Assembly: GCA_023382135.1 (NCBI GenBank)
Contig: JAMCQK010000127.1
Location: 1-41,598, forward strand
Reading direction: 5' to 3'
Origin: Deinococcus sp.
GTDB taxonomy: Bacteria; Deinococcota; Deinococci; Deinococcales; Thermaceae
DNA length: 41,598 bases
Below the pieces are notes generated by a model. That model saw only the letters and a program-made list of their open reading frames with translations, searched no databases and was not told the origin of the DNA. Below are positions 6,965-15,346 of the stretch, piece after piece. The position numbers and the translations under genes are program-made. The stretch's first letter is position 1. Each line of letters opens with the position of its first letter.

Positions 6965-9085
6965 GTGAAACTTCCTTCTTACCCAATGCCCGATTCCAGG
7001 GGCCGCTTTGGCGCTTTTGGCGGTAGATATGTGCCCGAAACCTTGATTCCCGCACTCGAGGAGCTGACACGCGCTTACCAGGAGGTAAAAAGCGATCCAG
7101 CTTTTTTGGAGGAGTACCGCTACTACCTGCGCGATTTTGTCGGCAGACCTTCGCCCCTGTACTTTGCCGAACGGCTTACCAGACATCTGGGCGGAGCAAA
7201 AATCTACTTGAAGCGCGAAGATTTAAACCATACCGGCGCCCACAAGATTAACAACACTTTGGGGCAAGCACTTTTGACCCGGCGCATGGGCAAGAAGCGC
7301 GTGATTGCCGAGACCGGCGCGGGTCAGCACGGGGTGAGTGTGGCCACGGTAGCGGCGCTATTTGGCCTTCAGTGCGTGGTTTACATGGGCGAGGAAGATG
7401 TGCGCCGCCAAGCGCTGAACGTTTTCCGCATGAAGCTCCTGGGCGCCGAAGTCCGTCCGGTCTCAAGCGGGACCAAGACGCTCAAGGACGCCACCAACGA
7501 AGCAATCCGCGACTGGGTGACCAACGTGCGCGACACCTTTTACATCATCGGCTCGGTGGTGGGGCCCCACCCGTACCCGGCCATGGTGCGCGATTTTCAG
7601 AGCATCATTGGCGAGGAAGTCAAAATACAGTTGAAACAGCTGGAGGGCATGTCCACTCCGGATGCGGCGGTTGCCTGTGTGGGCGGAGGTTCGAACGCCA
7701 TCGGCATTTTTGCACCCTTTGCTTACTTGCCCCGCGAGCAGCGTCCCAGGCTAATTGGCGTCGAAGCCGCTGGCCACGGTCTTGCTAGCGGGCTTCATTC
7801 GGCCAGCATCAGCGCGGGGAAGCGCGGCGTTTTGCACGGAGCGTTGATGTACTTGCTCTACAACGAAGATGGCCAGATCCAGCCTGCCCACTCGGTTTCG
7901 GCGGGGCTGGATTATCCGGGCGTGGGTCCCGAGCACTCGTACTACGCGGAAGAAAAAATTGCCGAATACGTGAGCGTTACCGACCAAGAGGCGCTTGCTG
8001 GCTTTGAACTATTGAGCAAAACCGAAGGCATTATCCCCGCGTTGGAGTCGGCCCACGCTGTCGCCCACCTGGCCAAACTTGCGCCCACTATGCGCTCCAA
8101 TCAGGTGGTTGTGGTCAATTTGTCCGGCCGCGGAGACAAAGACGTTGCCGAGGTTATGCGCGTGATTGCCGAGACCGGCGCGGGTCAGCACGGGGTGAGT
8201 GTGGCCACGGTAGCGGCGCTATTTGGCCTTCAGTGCGTGGTTTACATGGGCGAGGAAGATGTGCGCCGCCAAGCGCTGAACGTTTTCCGCATGAAGCTCC
8301 TGGGCGCCGAAGTCCGTCCGGTCTCAAGCGGGACCAAGACGCTCAAGGACGCCACCAACGAAGCAATCCGCGACTGGGTGACCAACGTGCGCGACACCTT
8401 TTACATCATCGGCTCGGTGGTGGGGCCCCACCCGTACCCGGCCATGGTGCGCGATTTTCAGAGCATCATTGGCGAGGAAGTCAAAATACAGTTGAAACAG
8501 CTGGAGGGCATGTCCACTCCGGATGCGGCGGTTGCCTGTGTGGGCGGAGGTTCGAACGCCATCGGCATTTTTGCACCCTTTGCTTACTTGCCCCGCGAGC
8601 AGCGTCCCAGGCTAATTGGCGTCGAAGCCGCTGGCCACGGTCTTGCTAGCGGGCTTCATTCGGCCAGCATCAGCGCGGGGAAGCGCGGCGTTTTGCACGG
8701 AGCGTTGATGTACTTGCTCTACAACGAAGATGGCCAGATCCAGCCTGCCCACTCGGTTTCGGCGGGGCTGGATTATCCGGGCGTGGGTCCCGAGCACTCG
8801 TACTACGCGGAAGAAAAAATTGCCGAATACGTGAGCGTTACCGACCAAGAGGCGCTTGCTGGCTTTGAACTATTGAGCAAAACCGAAGGCATTATCCCCG
8901 CGTTGGAGTCGGCCCACGCTGTCGCCCACCTGGCCAAACTTGCGCCCACTATGCGCTCCAATCAGGTGGTTGTGGTCAATTTGTCCGGCCGCGGAGACAA
9001 AGACGTTGCCGAGGTTATGCGCTTGATGGCCGAAGCCAGTGCTGGGAGTACTGGGGTTGCGCCGAGAGAGGTGGTGCATGTCTAG
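6965..9085 (+). CDS. trpB: Tryptophan synthase beta subunit with an internal 287-codon tandem duplication
   Basis: TrpB joins indole and serine to make tryptophan using PLP. The N-terminal part is normal: GRFGAFGGRYVPETLIPALEEL, then HTGAHKINNTLGQ with the single PLP-binding lysine. After KKR the block from VIAETGAGQHG (catalytic Glu) through GGGSNAIG, HSVSAGLDYPGVGPEH and SGRGDKDVAEVMR is present twice, head to tail and in frame, with no visible base difference. A short unique tail follows. Removing one copy leaves about 419 residues, the family length; as it stands the product is about 706. The GTG at 6965 with GCGAGG upstream matches the usual N-terminus; the open frame extends to 6908. 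The TAG overlaps trpA by 8 nt. The product may misfold or be inactive. Excision of one copy would restore the gene. Confidence 0.9.
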   Translation: MKLPSYPMPDSRGRFGAFGGRYVPETLIPALEELTRAYQEVKSDPAFLEEYRYYLRDFVGRPSPLYFAERLTRHLGGAKIYLKREDLNHTGAHKINNTLGQALLTRRMGKKRVIAETGAGQHGVSVATVAALFGLQCVVYMGEEDVRRQALNVFRMKLLGAEVRPVSSGTKTLKDATNEAIRDWVTNVRDTFYIIGSVVGPHPYPAMVRDFQSIIGEEVKIQLKQLEGMSTPDAAVACVGGGSNAIGIFAPFAYLPREQRPRLIGVEAAGHGLASGLHSASISAGKRGVLHGALMYLLYNEDGQIQPAHSVSAGLDYPGVGPEHSYYAEEKIAEYVSVTDQEALAGFELLSKTEGIIPALESAHAVAHLAKLAPTMRSNQVVVVNLSGRGDKDVAEVMRVIAETGAGQHGVSVATVAALFGLQCVVYMGEEDVRRQALNVFRMKLLGAEVRPVSSGTKTLKDATNEAIRDWVTNVRDTFYIIGSVVGPHPYPAMVRDFQSIIGEEVKIQLKQLEGMSTPDAAVACVGGGSNAIGIFAPFAYLPREQRPRLIGVEAAGHGLASGLHSASISAGKRGVLHGALMYLLYNEDGQIQPAHSVSAGLDYPGVGPEHSYYAEEKIAEYVSVTDQEALAGFELLSKTEGIIPALESAHAVAHLAKLAPTMRSNQVVVVNLSGRGDKDVAEVMRLMAEASAGSTGVAPREVVHV
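7301..8161 (+). repeat. First copy of an 861-bp direct repeat inside trpB
   Basis: This segment and the next are identical in every line compared. The length is exactly 287 codons, so the frame is kept. The sequence before copy 1 ends in GCGC (7297-7300). The sequence after copy 2 starts TTGATGGCCGA and is preceded by GCGC, against GTGATTGCCGA at the start of each copy. This imperfect homology of about 15 bp is the likely crossover site. Confidence 0.93.
8162..9022 (+). repeat. Second copy of the 861-bp direct repeat inside trpB
   Basis: It is directly abutted to copy 1 with no spacer (offset exactly 861). The absence of any divergence, including at third codon positions, shows that the event is very recent or under constant homogenisation. 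An assembly or culture artefact must also be considered. Confidence 0.93.
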
Positions 9086-9854
9086 CATCTCGCAGGCCGT
9101 CGCCGCCGCCAATGTGTCCGGAAGGTCTGCGCTGATTCCCTACGTGATGGCCGGTTATCCGGACATGGTTGGCGCGCTCCGGATCGCCAAGGAAGTATTG
9201 CCCTGCGCTGATGCCTTGGAGATTGGCCTTCCGTATTCCGACCCCTTGGGCGACGGGCCGGTGATTCAGCGGGCCTCGGAACAGGCGCTTAGGAACGGCA
9301 CCAGTACCAAGAGTGTGCTTCAGTTTGTGCGCGAAGTGCGCCTGCTTACCGATAAGCCGATTTTTTTGATGACTTACATCAATCCAGTTCTTGCTTGGGG
9401 AGCTGAGCGCTTTTTCTCCGAGTTCAAGCGGGCCGGTGTTGATGGGGTGATTCTGCCCGATCTACCGCCGGATGAGGACCCGGAACTGGTGAAGCAGGTG
9501 GGCGATGCAGGCCTCGAGGCCGCCTTCCTACTGGCTCCCACATCCACCGACGCGCGCATCCAGACCGTTGCGCCCTACTGTACTGGCTTTGTCTACACCG
9601 TTTCCGTTACTGGCGTTACCGGGGCGCGCGACCGGCTGCCCGATGGCCTGCCGGAGCTGGTAGCACGCATCAGGCGCGATACCCAGGTGCCGGTGGCGAT
9701 TGGGTTCGGGGTTTCCAACCAAGCCACCGCTAGGCAGGCCGCCGAGGCCGCCGATGCTGCTGTGGTGGCAAGTGCCCTTATTCGCGCGCTGGAAGAGGGA
9801 AGACCGCTTGCCCCAGTGCTCGAAGACATTTGCCGCGGGCTTTCTAAGTCATAG
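9078..9854 (+). CDS. trpA: Tryptophan synthase alpha subunit
   Basis: TrpA cleaves indole-3-glycerol phosphate to indole, which tunnels to TrpB in the alpha2-beta2 complex. The 258-aa TIM barrel has the signature ALEIGLPYSDPLGDGPVIQ with the catalytic Glu and Asp, followed by LMTYINPVLAWG, GVILPDLPPDE and the phosphate-binding GFGVSN. The chosen ATG is preceded by GAGAGAGGTGG and gives the usual N-terminus; the open frame extends 13 codons further into trpB. It overlaps trpB by 8 nt, so its translation depends on ribosomes finishing trpB, and because the trpB duplication is in frame this coupling is preserved. The stop codon shares one base with the methyltransferase GTG start. Confidence 0.96.
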   Translation: MSSISQAVAAANVSGRSALIPYVMAGYPDMVGALRIAKEVLPCADALEIGLPYSDPLGDGPVIQRASEQALRNGTSTKSVLQFVREVRLLTDKPIFLMTYINPVLAWGAERFFSEFKRAGVDGVILPDLPPDEDPELVKQVGDAGLEAAFLLAPTSTDARIQTVAPYCTGFVYTVSVTGVTGARDRLPDGLPELVARIRRDTQVPVAIGFGVSNQATARQAAEAADAAVVASALIRALEEGRPLAPVLEDICRGLSKS

Positions 9855-10699
9855 TGAGCGTTGACGTGCGCCGCATCGTCTGTTCGGAGTGCCTTGAGTA
9901 CCTCAAAAAACTGCGTTCGCGCCAGTTTTCTCTTATCTACATTGATCCCCCGTTCAATACTGGCCGCAAACAAAAACGCAGCCGCATTCGAGTGGTTCAG
10001 GACGATGCTGGCGAACGCTCTGGTTTTGGTGGCAGGCGTTACCGGACCGAGAGCGTCGAATCGCCGTGGTACCCCGATACCTACGATAACTTCACCCAGT
10101 TTCTTGAGCCCAGGCTGCGGGAGGCGTACCGCTTGTTAAGTGACGACGGGTCGCTGTTCTTGCATCTCGACTACCGTGAAGTCCACTACGCCAAGGTTTT
10201 GCTGGACGAAATTTTTGGACGCGACAATTTCCTCAACGAAATTATCTGGGCTTACGACTACGGCGCACGTGCCAAAAACCGCTGGCCCGCTAAGCATGAC
10301 AACATCCTCTGGTACGCGAAAGATCCCGAAAGGTACATCTTCAACTATCACCAGATTGACCGCATCCCCTACATGGCGCCAGATTTAGTCGGCCCGGAAA
10401 AAGCGGCTAGAGGCAAGACGCCCACCGACGTCTGGTGGCAGACGGTGGTGCCAACCAACGGCAAAGAGAAGACTGGCTATCCAACGCAGAAGCCTCTCAA
10501 ACTCTTGGAGCGGATTGTGCGCGTTCACTCGAATGCCGGCGATACTGTGCTCGACTTTTTTGCGGGTTCGGGAACTACCGGCGAGGCCGCTGCCAGGCTT
10601 GGCCGCGGTTTTGTGCTGGTGGATGAAGGCCTCGAGGCCTGCCGCATCATGGCGAGAAGGCTTGACGCGTGGAAACCAAGGCTAATCGGATTCAAGTGA
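9854..10699 (+). CDS. Orphan site-specific DNA methyltransferase, beta class
   Basis: The product is predicted to transfer a methyl group from S-adenosylmethionine to an amino group of adenine (N6) or cytosine (N4). The catalytic motif IV, DPPF, is at residues 31-34. The AdoMet-binding motif FAGSGTTG is at residues 236-243, near the C-terminus, after TGYPTQKPLKLLERIV. This order defines the beta class, which includes CcrM/HinfI-like enzymes. The length is 281 aa. The GTG start overlaps the trpA TAG by one base, so it looks cotranscribed with trpBA, an unusual place for a modification gene. No restriction nuclease is adjacent, so it is probably a solitary, housekeeping-type methylase. Its target sequence cannot be read from the gene. 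Confidence 0.9.
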   Translation: MSVDVRRIVCSECLEYLKKLRSRQFSLIYIDPPFNTGRKQKRSRIRVVQDDAGERSGFGGRRYRTESVESPWYPDTYDNFTQFLEPRLREAYRLLSDDGSLFLHLDYREVHYAKVLLDEIFGRDNFLNEIIWAYDYGARAKNRWPAKHDNILWYAKDPERYIFNYHQIDRIPYMAPDLVGPEKAARGKTPTDVWWQTVVPTNGKEKTGYPTQKPLKLLERIVRVHSNAGDTVLDFFAGSGTTGEAAARLGRGFVLVDEGLEACRIMARRLDAWKPRLIGFK

Positions 10700-10700
10700 A

Positions 10701-11825
10701 CTAGCGAGCCGTTTTGAGGTAAGCATCGAGCCGCTCAATTGCGCGGGTTAGTTCGTTTTCTGTCTTGCAGAAGGCAAAACGCATCAGTCCATCTGGCGCC
10801 GGGTGTTGTTCATAAAAAGCCCTCCCTGGTATGGCCGCCACCTTGGCGTCTTTAACCAAAGTTTCGGCTTCCAGTCCTGGTTTTCGCGCAGTCAAAAAAT
10901 AGGTTGACTGTGGCAAAAAGACCTCGAAGCCCAAGGCCCGCAGCCCAGAAGCCAAAAGGTCGCGCCGCTTTTTGTAGCCCTCCCGAAGCGTCTGGTAGTA
11001 TCCCGTTTGCCGCGCAAAGGGAAGAGCTTCGGCTACCGCCGCTTGCAGTGGGGCAGGCGAGCAGAAGCTGGACCATTGGCGCATCCCCGCGAGCGTGGGG
11101 GCCAGGCCTGCCGGGGTGAGAATCCAGCCCACGCGCCAACCGGTGGCCTCGAGGCGCTTGCCCGCCGAGCCCACGGTGAAGGTTCTCTCGGGGGCCAGCC
11201 TGCGAAGTGAAAGCGGGGCTCCTGAGAAATAAAGCTCGTCGTAGACCTCGTCGCTGATAATCCAAAGATCCCTTTCTTTTGCCAGCGACACAATTCTTTC
11301 GAGCTCACTCTTTGAGAAGATGGTTCCCGTCGGATTATTGGGGCTGTTGATCAGCAAGGCCCGCGTGCGTGAAGAAATGTTCCGTTCAAGGGCCTCGAGG
11401 TCGAGCCTCCACCCGCCCTCCAGTTTCATGGGCACCAGCACGGGTGTTGCCCCCGCTAACTTGGCATCCGGCAAATAAACATCAAAGTACGGTTCAAGGA
11501 TGACCACCTCATCCCCAGGCCCGTACAAGGCCTGTGCCAATGCGTGCAGCGCCTCGGTGCCCCCGCAGGTAATGACTACCTGGTCGATATCAACACTCAG
11601 GTCTTCCGCGAGCGCCTCACGCAGTTTGAATAGACCAATTGGAGCAGTGTACTGATCAAAGACCCCAATGGCTTTACGTGCCGCTGCCAGCAAGAAGTCG
11701 GGAGGTGGATTGGAAGGAAACCCCTGTCCTAAATTGATAGCCCCAAACTGAGCGGCTAACCGGCTCATGGTGGCGAAGATGCTCTCGGTCGAAAGCTGGG
11801 TACGGGGGTGAAGCGGGCTGGGCAT
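10701..11825 (-). CDS. PLP-dependent aminotransferase, class I/II
   Basis: This fold-type I aminotransferase of 374 aa moves an amino group between an amino acid and a 2-oxo acid. Visible landmarks are NLGQGFPSNPPP near the N-terminus, NSPNNPTG (residues 161-168), SDEVYDELYF (Asp192) and the PLP lysine K223 in SAGKRLEATGWRVGW. The N-terminal LGQGFP and the xxTGWRVGW context resemble the methionine/kynurenine aminotransferase branch (YbdL/KAT-like), so a role in methionine salvage or aromatic or methionine transamination is plausible but not proven. It is convergent with the methyltransferase gene, the stops being one base apart. TAGACT ends 7 nt before the ATG, with no ribosome site, so the mRNA is probably leaderless. 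Confidence 0.88.
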   Translation of the reverse strand: MPSPLHPRTQLSTESIFATMSRLAAQFGAINLGQGFPSNPPPDFLLAAARKAIGVFDQYTAPIGLFKLREALAEDLSVDIDQVVITCGGTEALHALAQALYGPGDEVVILEPYFDVYLPDAKLAGATPVLVPMKLEGGWRLDLEALERNISSRTRALLINSPNNPTGTIFSKSELERIVSLAKERDLWIISDEVYDELYFSGAPLSLRRLAPERTFTVGSAGKRLEATGWRVGWILTPAGLAPTLAGMRQWSSFCSPAPLQAAVAEALPFARQTGYYQTLREGYKKRRDLLASGLRALGFEVFLPQSTYFLTARKPGLEAETLVKDAKVAAIPGRAFYEQHPAPDGLMRFAFCKTENELTRAIERLDAYLKTAR

Positions 11826-11832
11826 GAATACC

Positions 11833-11838
11833 AGTCTA
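11833..11838 (-). promoter_or_regulatory. -10 box TAGACT of the aminotransferase gene (leaderless type)
   Basis: The minus strand reads TAGACT-7 nt-ATG, exactly the same hexamer and spacing as before aspS. This supports the start codon at 11825 and a leaderless transcript. Confidence 0.6.
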
Positions 11839-12007
11839 TGGCCCAGCGCATTCTACGGAAACAGAACGACCTGCTACTTTACCAGCAAGTCCAGCGGTAA
11901 ATTATCTTTTCGATTATGAACCGGTACCCTATTTTACATTCCCCAGCTTTTGCAATGACCTCGATCTGCTCGGTGACGCCGGCTTTGTCCCAACAAAAGC
12001 GGGCATT

Positions 12008-12760
12008 CTATCGAGCCGCACCAAGCAACAACAGGTAACTCTCAAGCTGCAGGCTTGCCCCGCCCGCCAGACCACCATCAATGTTCGGCTGAGCGAACAG
12101 CGCTGCGGCATTGTCCGGTTTCACCGAGCCGCCGTAGAGAATCCGTACGCCAGCTGCATACTCCTTGCCAAAACGGCTCGACAGCCAGCTGCGAATTTCG
12201 TCGTGCATGTTTTCGGCGTCATCGGGCGTAGCGTTTTTGCCAGTGCCAATAGCCCAGACGGGCTCGTAGGCGATTACGAGATTATGGGGACTACCGGGGT
12301 TTACGCCCTGCAAGCTTCCTTCAAGCTGCTTGAGCGTGTAGAAGACTGCTTCTCCGGCCTCGCGCACTTCTAGCGGCTCGCCCACACAAAGGATTGGGGC
12401 TATGTTTGCCTCGAGCAGCCTCTTGGCTTTTTCGGCCACCAGCAAATCCGGCTCTTTGTGGTAAGCCCGTCGCTCGGAATGACCGATAATCGTGTATTTA
12501 CAGCCCAGGTCCGCGAGCATCTTGGCGGAAATTTCACCGGTGTAAGCGCCTTCCTGATGGGCCGACACGTCCTGCGCGCCAAAAGCTACTGGGCTGCCCG
12601 ACAACACTTCTTGAGCCGCCGGCAAAGAAGTAAACGGCACCATCAAGGCTGCCTCGGCGCTGGACGGGAGAGTATGCGAGAGTAACTCTTGGAGCCATAC
12701 TTTAGCTTCGGTGAGTGTTTTATGCATTTTCCAGTTGCCAGCTACCAGCTTTTTGCGCAT
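12008..12760 (-). CDS. tpiA: Triosephosphate isomerase
   Basis: TpiA interconverts dihydroxyacetone phosphate and glyceraldehyde 3-phosphate in glycolysis. The 250-aa TIM barrel has all catalytic residues: Lys12 in GNWKMH, His94 in IIGHSERRAY and Glu166 in the signature VIAYEPVWAIGTG. The phosphate loop YGGSVKPDNA is near the C-terminus. It is the third gene of the minus-strand run gap-pgk-tpiA, 76 nt after pgk. The 182 nt downstream (11826-12007) hold only the promoter of the next gene; no clear terminator was seen there. Confidence 0.97.
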   Translation of the reverse strand: MRKKLVAGNWKMHKTLTEAKVWLQELLSHTLPSSAEAALMVPFTSLPAAQEVLSGSPVAFGAQDVSAHQEGAYTGEISAKMLADLGCKYTIIGHSERRAYHKEPDLLVAEKAKRLLEANIAPILCVGEPLEVREAGEAVFYTLKQLEGSLQGVNPGSPHNLVIAYEPVWAIGTGKNATPDDAENMHDEIRSWLSSRFGKEYAAGVRILYGGSVKPDNAAALFAQPNIDGGLAGGASLQLESYLLLLGAAR

Positions 12761-12836
12761 ATCAGGACCATCCTAAACCAAAGACAAACCCCCGCCGTAG
12801 CATGAGGGTCTGTTGACAGAGAAAGTGGGCTTAGAG

Positions 12837-14057
12837 TTACGACAAGGCCTCAATACCTGGGAGGGTGCCCGATTCCAAAAACTCCAAGCTGGCGCCACCA
12901 CCGGTGGAGACATGGCTGAACTTTTCCGATACCCCTAGCTTGTTGGCTGCCGCCACCGAGTCGCCACCGCCCACTACGGTGAAGGCCCCGGAAAGTTCGG
13001 CAATAGCTTTGCCCACCACAAGCGTGCCCGCATCGAACGGAGGCGTCTCGAACACGCCCATTGGCCCATTCCAGAAAACCGTATGGGCCCCTTGCAACGC
13101 TTTGGCAAAATCTTTCTGCGAGTCAGGGCCAATATCCAGCCCCATCCAACCCTCGGGGATCCGGTTGGCAGGGAAGACCGTGGTCTCTACACCTTTTTCA
13201 ATTTTCTTGGCGGCAACAACATCGGTCGGGAGTTGAAGCTTAACGCCTATAGCCGACGCAATCTGAATTAACCAGCGAGCCAGATCTAGTTTGTCGTCTT
13301 CCACCAGCGAATTTCCCACCTGGCCACCCCGGGCCTTGATGAAGGTAAAGGCCATGGCCCCGCCAATCACTATGCCGTCGACCTTGGGTAAAAGCTTGTT
13401 AATCAAACCAATTTTGTCCGAGACCTTGGCCCCGCCCAGCACCATCCAGTAGGGCTTGCTCGGCGTGTCGATCAATTTGCTAAGGGCTGATACCTCTTTT
13501 TCCATGAGCCGCCCGGCATAGCTCGGCAGATGTTTGGTGATACCAGTAACCGAGGCGTGGGCGCGGTGGGCGCTGCCGAAGGCATCCAGCACAAAAGCGT
13601 CGCCTAGTCTTGCGTAGCCTTGGGCTAGATCATCGTCGTTTGCTTCCTCGCCGTCATTAAAACGTACATTTTCGAGCAAAGCCACCGAACCAGGAAGCAG
13701 GCCGCCCGCTTGATTCAAGACATCAAGATACCCCGAGGCAGAAGGCCTTGGTGGAGGACCCTTGATAAATTTAACCTCTTTGTGAAGGTAGTCTTGCAGA
13801 ACTTTCACAACGGGTTGCAGGCTAAAAGCTGGATCTTTCCCTTTCGGCCGGCCCAAGTGACTCATTAAGATCACTGCTAAATTTTTCCCCAGCAGATGCT
13901 TTATGGTTGGCAGGCTGGCTTTGATGCGTGTGTCGTCGGTGACCCTGCCGTCCTTGATTGGAACGTTGTAGTCCACGCGCACCAGAACATTGCTGAAGTT
14001 TTCGTCTAGCGTGTACTTGGCCTCAAAGTCTTTGTCAAAATCTGCCAGTGTTCGCAT
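12837..14057 (-). CDS. pgk: Phosphoglycerate kinase
   Basis: Pgk transfers the acyl phosphate of 1,3-bisphosphoglycerate to ADP. The 406-aa protein has the substrate signature NVLVRVDYNVPIKDGRVTDD near the N-terminus, LMSHLGRPKGK, the hinge region, KVSDKIGLINKLL and the nucleotide loop with VVGGGDSVAAANKLG, FSHVSTGGGASLEFLESGTLPGIEAL at the C-terminus. It is slightly longer than the usual 390-400, owing to an N-terminal lead-in. The ATG is preceded by a good GGAGG. It lies 121 nt after gap and 76 nt before tpiA, so it is likely cotranscribed. Confidence 0.97.
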   Translation of the reverse strand: MRTLADFDKDFEAKYTLDENFSNVLVRVDYNVPIKDGRVTDDTRIKASLPTIKHLLGKNLAVILMSHLGRPKGKDPAFSLQPVVKVLQDYLHKEVKFIKGPPPRPSASGYLDVLNQAGGLLPGSVALLENVRFNDGEEANDDDLAQGYARLGDAFVLDAFGSAHRAHASVTGITKHLPSYAGRLMEKEVSALSKLIDTPSKPYWMVLGGAKVSDKIGLINKLLPKVDGIVIGGAMAFTFIKARGGQVGNSLVEDDKLDLARWLIQIASAIGVKLQLPTDVVAAKKIEKGVETTVFPANRIPEGWMGLDIGPDSQKDFAKALQGAHTVFWNGPMGVFETPPFDAGTLVVGKAIAELSGAFTVVGGGDSVAAANKLGVSEKFSHVSTGGGASLEFLESGTLPGIEALS

Positions 14058-14178
14058 CCGGACCTCCGAAAGGAATGACTGTTTTGTCGGCAGAGGAAAG
14101 CAGTTTTGGATGGAGCCGAGAATCGCGCAGGCCCGGGACCCTCTTACCCCAAGCCTTCAGCCCTCTGTGCTCGCCTAT

Positions 14179-15174
14179 CTAGAGCTTTTCCCCGATGAAC
14201 TGCACCAGATCCGCCACCCGGCAGGAGTAGCCCCATTCGTTGTCGTACCAGGAAATTACTTTGGCCAGATTCCCGCCAATCACCAGCGTGTCCATTGCGC
14301 TGAAGATGCTCGAGTGCGGGTCTCCTTTTAGGTCCATCGAGACCAAAGGTTCCTCGGTGTAGGCCAGGATGCCCCTCATGGCTCCCTCGGAGTACTCTTT
14401 CATGGCGGCGTTGATTTCTTCTTTGGTGGCGTTTTTGGAGAGCAGCGCGGTGAAGTCCACCACGCTCACGGTGGAGGTGGGTACGCGGAAGGCCATGCCG
14501 CCAAACTTTCCTTGCAGCTCTGGGATCACCAAACCCACGGCTTTGGCCGCGCCTGTCTCGGAAGGAACAATGTTCAGTGCGGCTGCGCGGGCGTCACGAG
14601 GGTCGTCCTTGGCGGCGTCCACCAGGCTTTGCGAAGCGGTGTAGGCGTGCACCGTGGTCAGAATGCCTTTCTCGATGCCAAATTTGTCGTAGAGCACCTT
14701 GGCGACGGGAGCCAGGCCGTTGGTGGTGCAGGAAGCGTTGGAGACAATGTGGTGCTTGGCGGGATCGTACTTTTGCTGGTTTACGCCCATGACAATAGTG
14801 ATGTCCTCGCCTTTAGCGGGAGCGCTAATCACCACTTTTTTGGCGCCGGCTTTCAGGTGGGCGCTGGCCAGTTCGGCTTTAGTGAAGCGTCCGGTGGACT
14901 CGATCACAATGTCCACGCCCAGGTTTTTCCAGGGAATAGCCGCCGGGTCTTTTTCTTCGAAAACCCGGACATTCTTTCCGTTTACGATGACGTGGTCTTG
15001 ATCGTACCCCACGGTTCCGGGGAACTTGCCGTAGTTGCTGTCGTACTTGAGCAGGTGGGCCAGAATGGAGTTATCGGTAAGATCGTTTACCGCCACCACG
15101 TCCACGCCACGCTCGTTCAGGATGCGAAAAACTTGGCGCCCGATCCGGCCAAAACCGTTAATGCCTACTTTCAT
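14179..15174 (-). CDS. gap: Glyceraldehyde-3-phosphate dehydrogenase, type I
   Basis: Gap oxidises and phosphorylates glyceraldehyde 3-phosphate with NAD. The 331-aa product starts MKVGINGFGRIGRQVFRIL (Rossmann motif). It carries the catalytic Cys149 in SNASCTTNGLAP and the C-terminal VISWYDNEWGYSCRV. The open frame continues upstream to 15252, but the ATG at 15172-15174 has a GGAGG just upstream and matches the family start, so it was chosen. It leads the glycolytic run gap-pgk-tpiA. A TATAGT box lies about 43 nt upstream. Confidence 0.97.
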   Translation of the reverse strand: MKVGINGFGRIGRQVFRILNERGVDVVAVNDLTDNSILAHLLKYDSNYGKFPGTVGYDQDHVIVNGKNVRVFEEKDPAAIPWKNLGVDIVIESTGRFTKAELASAHLKAGAKKVVISAPAKGEDITIVMGVNQQKYDPAKHHIVSNASCTTNGLAPVAKVLYDKFGIEKGILTTVHAYTASQSLVDAAKDDPRDARAAALNIVPSETGAAKAVGLVIPELQGKFGGMAFRVPTSTVSVVDFTALLSKNATKEEINAAMKEYSEGAMRGILAYTEEPLVSMDLKGDPHSSIFSAMDTLVIGGNLAKVISWYDNEWGYSCRVADLVQFIGEKL

Positions 15175-15216
15175 CTCAGTCCTCCAAGGTGGAATCTGGT
15201 CCACGCGCTGGCGAAC

Positions 15217-15222
15217 ACTATA
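15217..15222 (-). promoter_or_regulatory. -10 box for the gap-pgk-tpiA operon
   Basis: The minus strand reads TATAGT, 42 nt before the gap ATG, with a GGAGG ribosome site between. The -35 region (about TTTGTT) is weak. Confidence 0.45.
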
Positions 15223-15297
15223 CCGCGGAGTTGGCGATAACAAAGTAAGCACGGGGACTCCCTTCAGCGGGCCTGGCGGACTTTCTTTTGCCGAGGC

Positions 15298-15303
15298 TAC
15301 AAT
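15298..15303 (+). promoter_or_regulatory. -10 box upstream of smpB
   Basis: TACAAT lies 43 nt before the smpB ATG, at the right distance to place the 15311-15340 hairpin at the very 5' end of the transcript. No good -35 is present. Confidence 0.45.
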
Positions 15304-15310
15304 AAGGTCT

Positions 15311-15340
15311 GCTTGAAGCGGCCGGATTCCGCTTTCAAGC
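15311..15340 (+). promoter_or_regulatory. 5'-UTR hairpin ending 6 nt before the smpB start
   Basis: GCTTGAAGCGG (15311-15321) pairs with CCGC-T-TTCAAGC (15329-15340) through 11 base pairs and one bulged T, with a 7-nt loop. It fills the place where a Shine-Dalgarno sequence should be, and none is seen. The structure could control smpB translation or protect the 5' end. Confidence 0.5.
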
Positions 15341-15346
15341 CCATTT

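Noticed and set aside
7372..7788. 138-codon plus-strand frame (and its copy at 8233-8649) inside trpB
   Set aside because: It is an out-of-frame shadow of trpB with no start context; the two copies exist only because of the duplication.
11826..12007. Possible short gene between the aminotransferase gene and tpiA
   Set aside because: No frame with a ribosome site or family similarity; it holds only the aminotransferase promoter and otherwise shows nothing.
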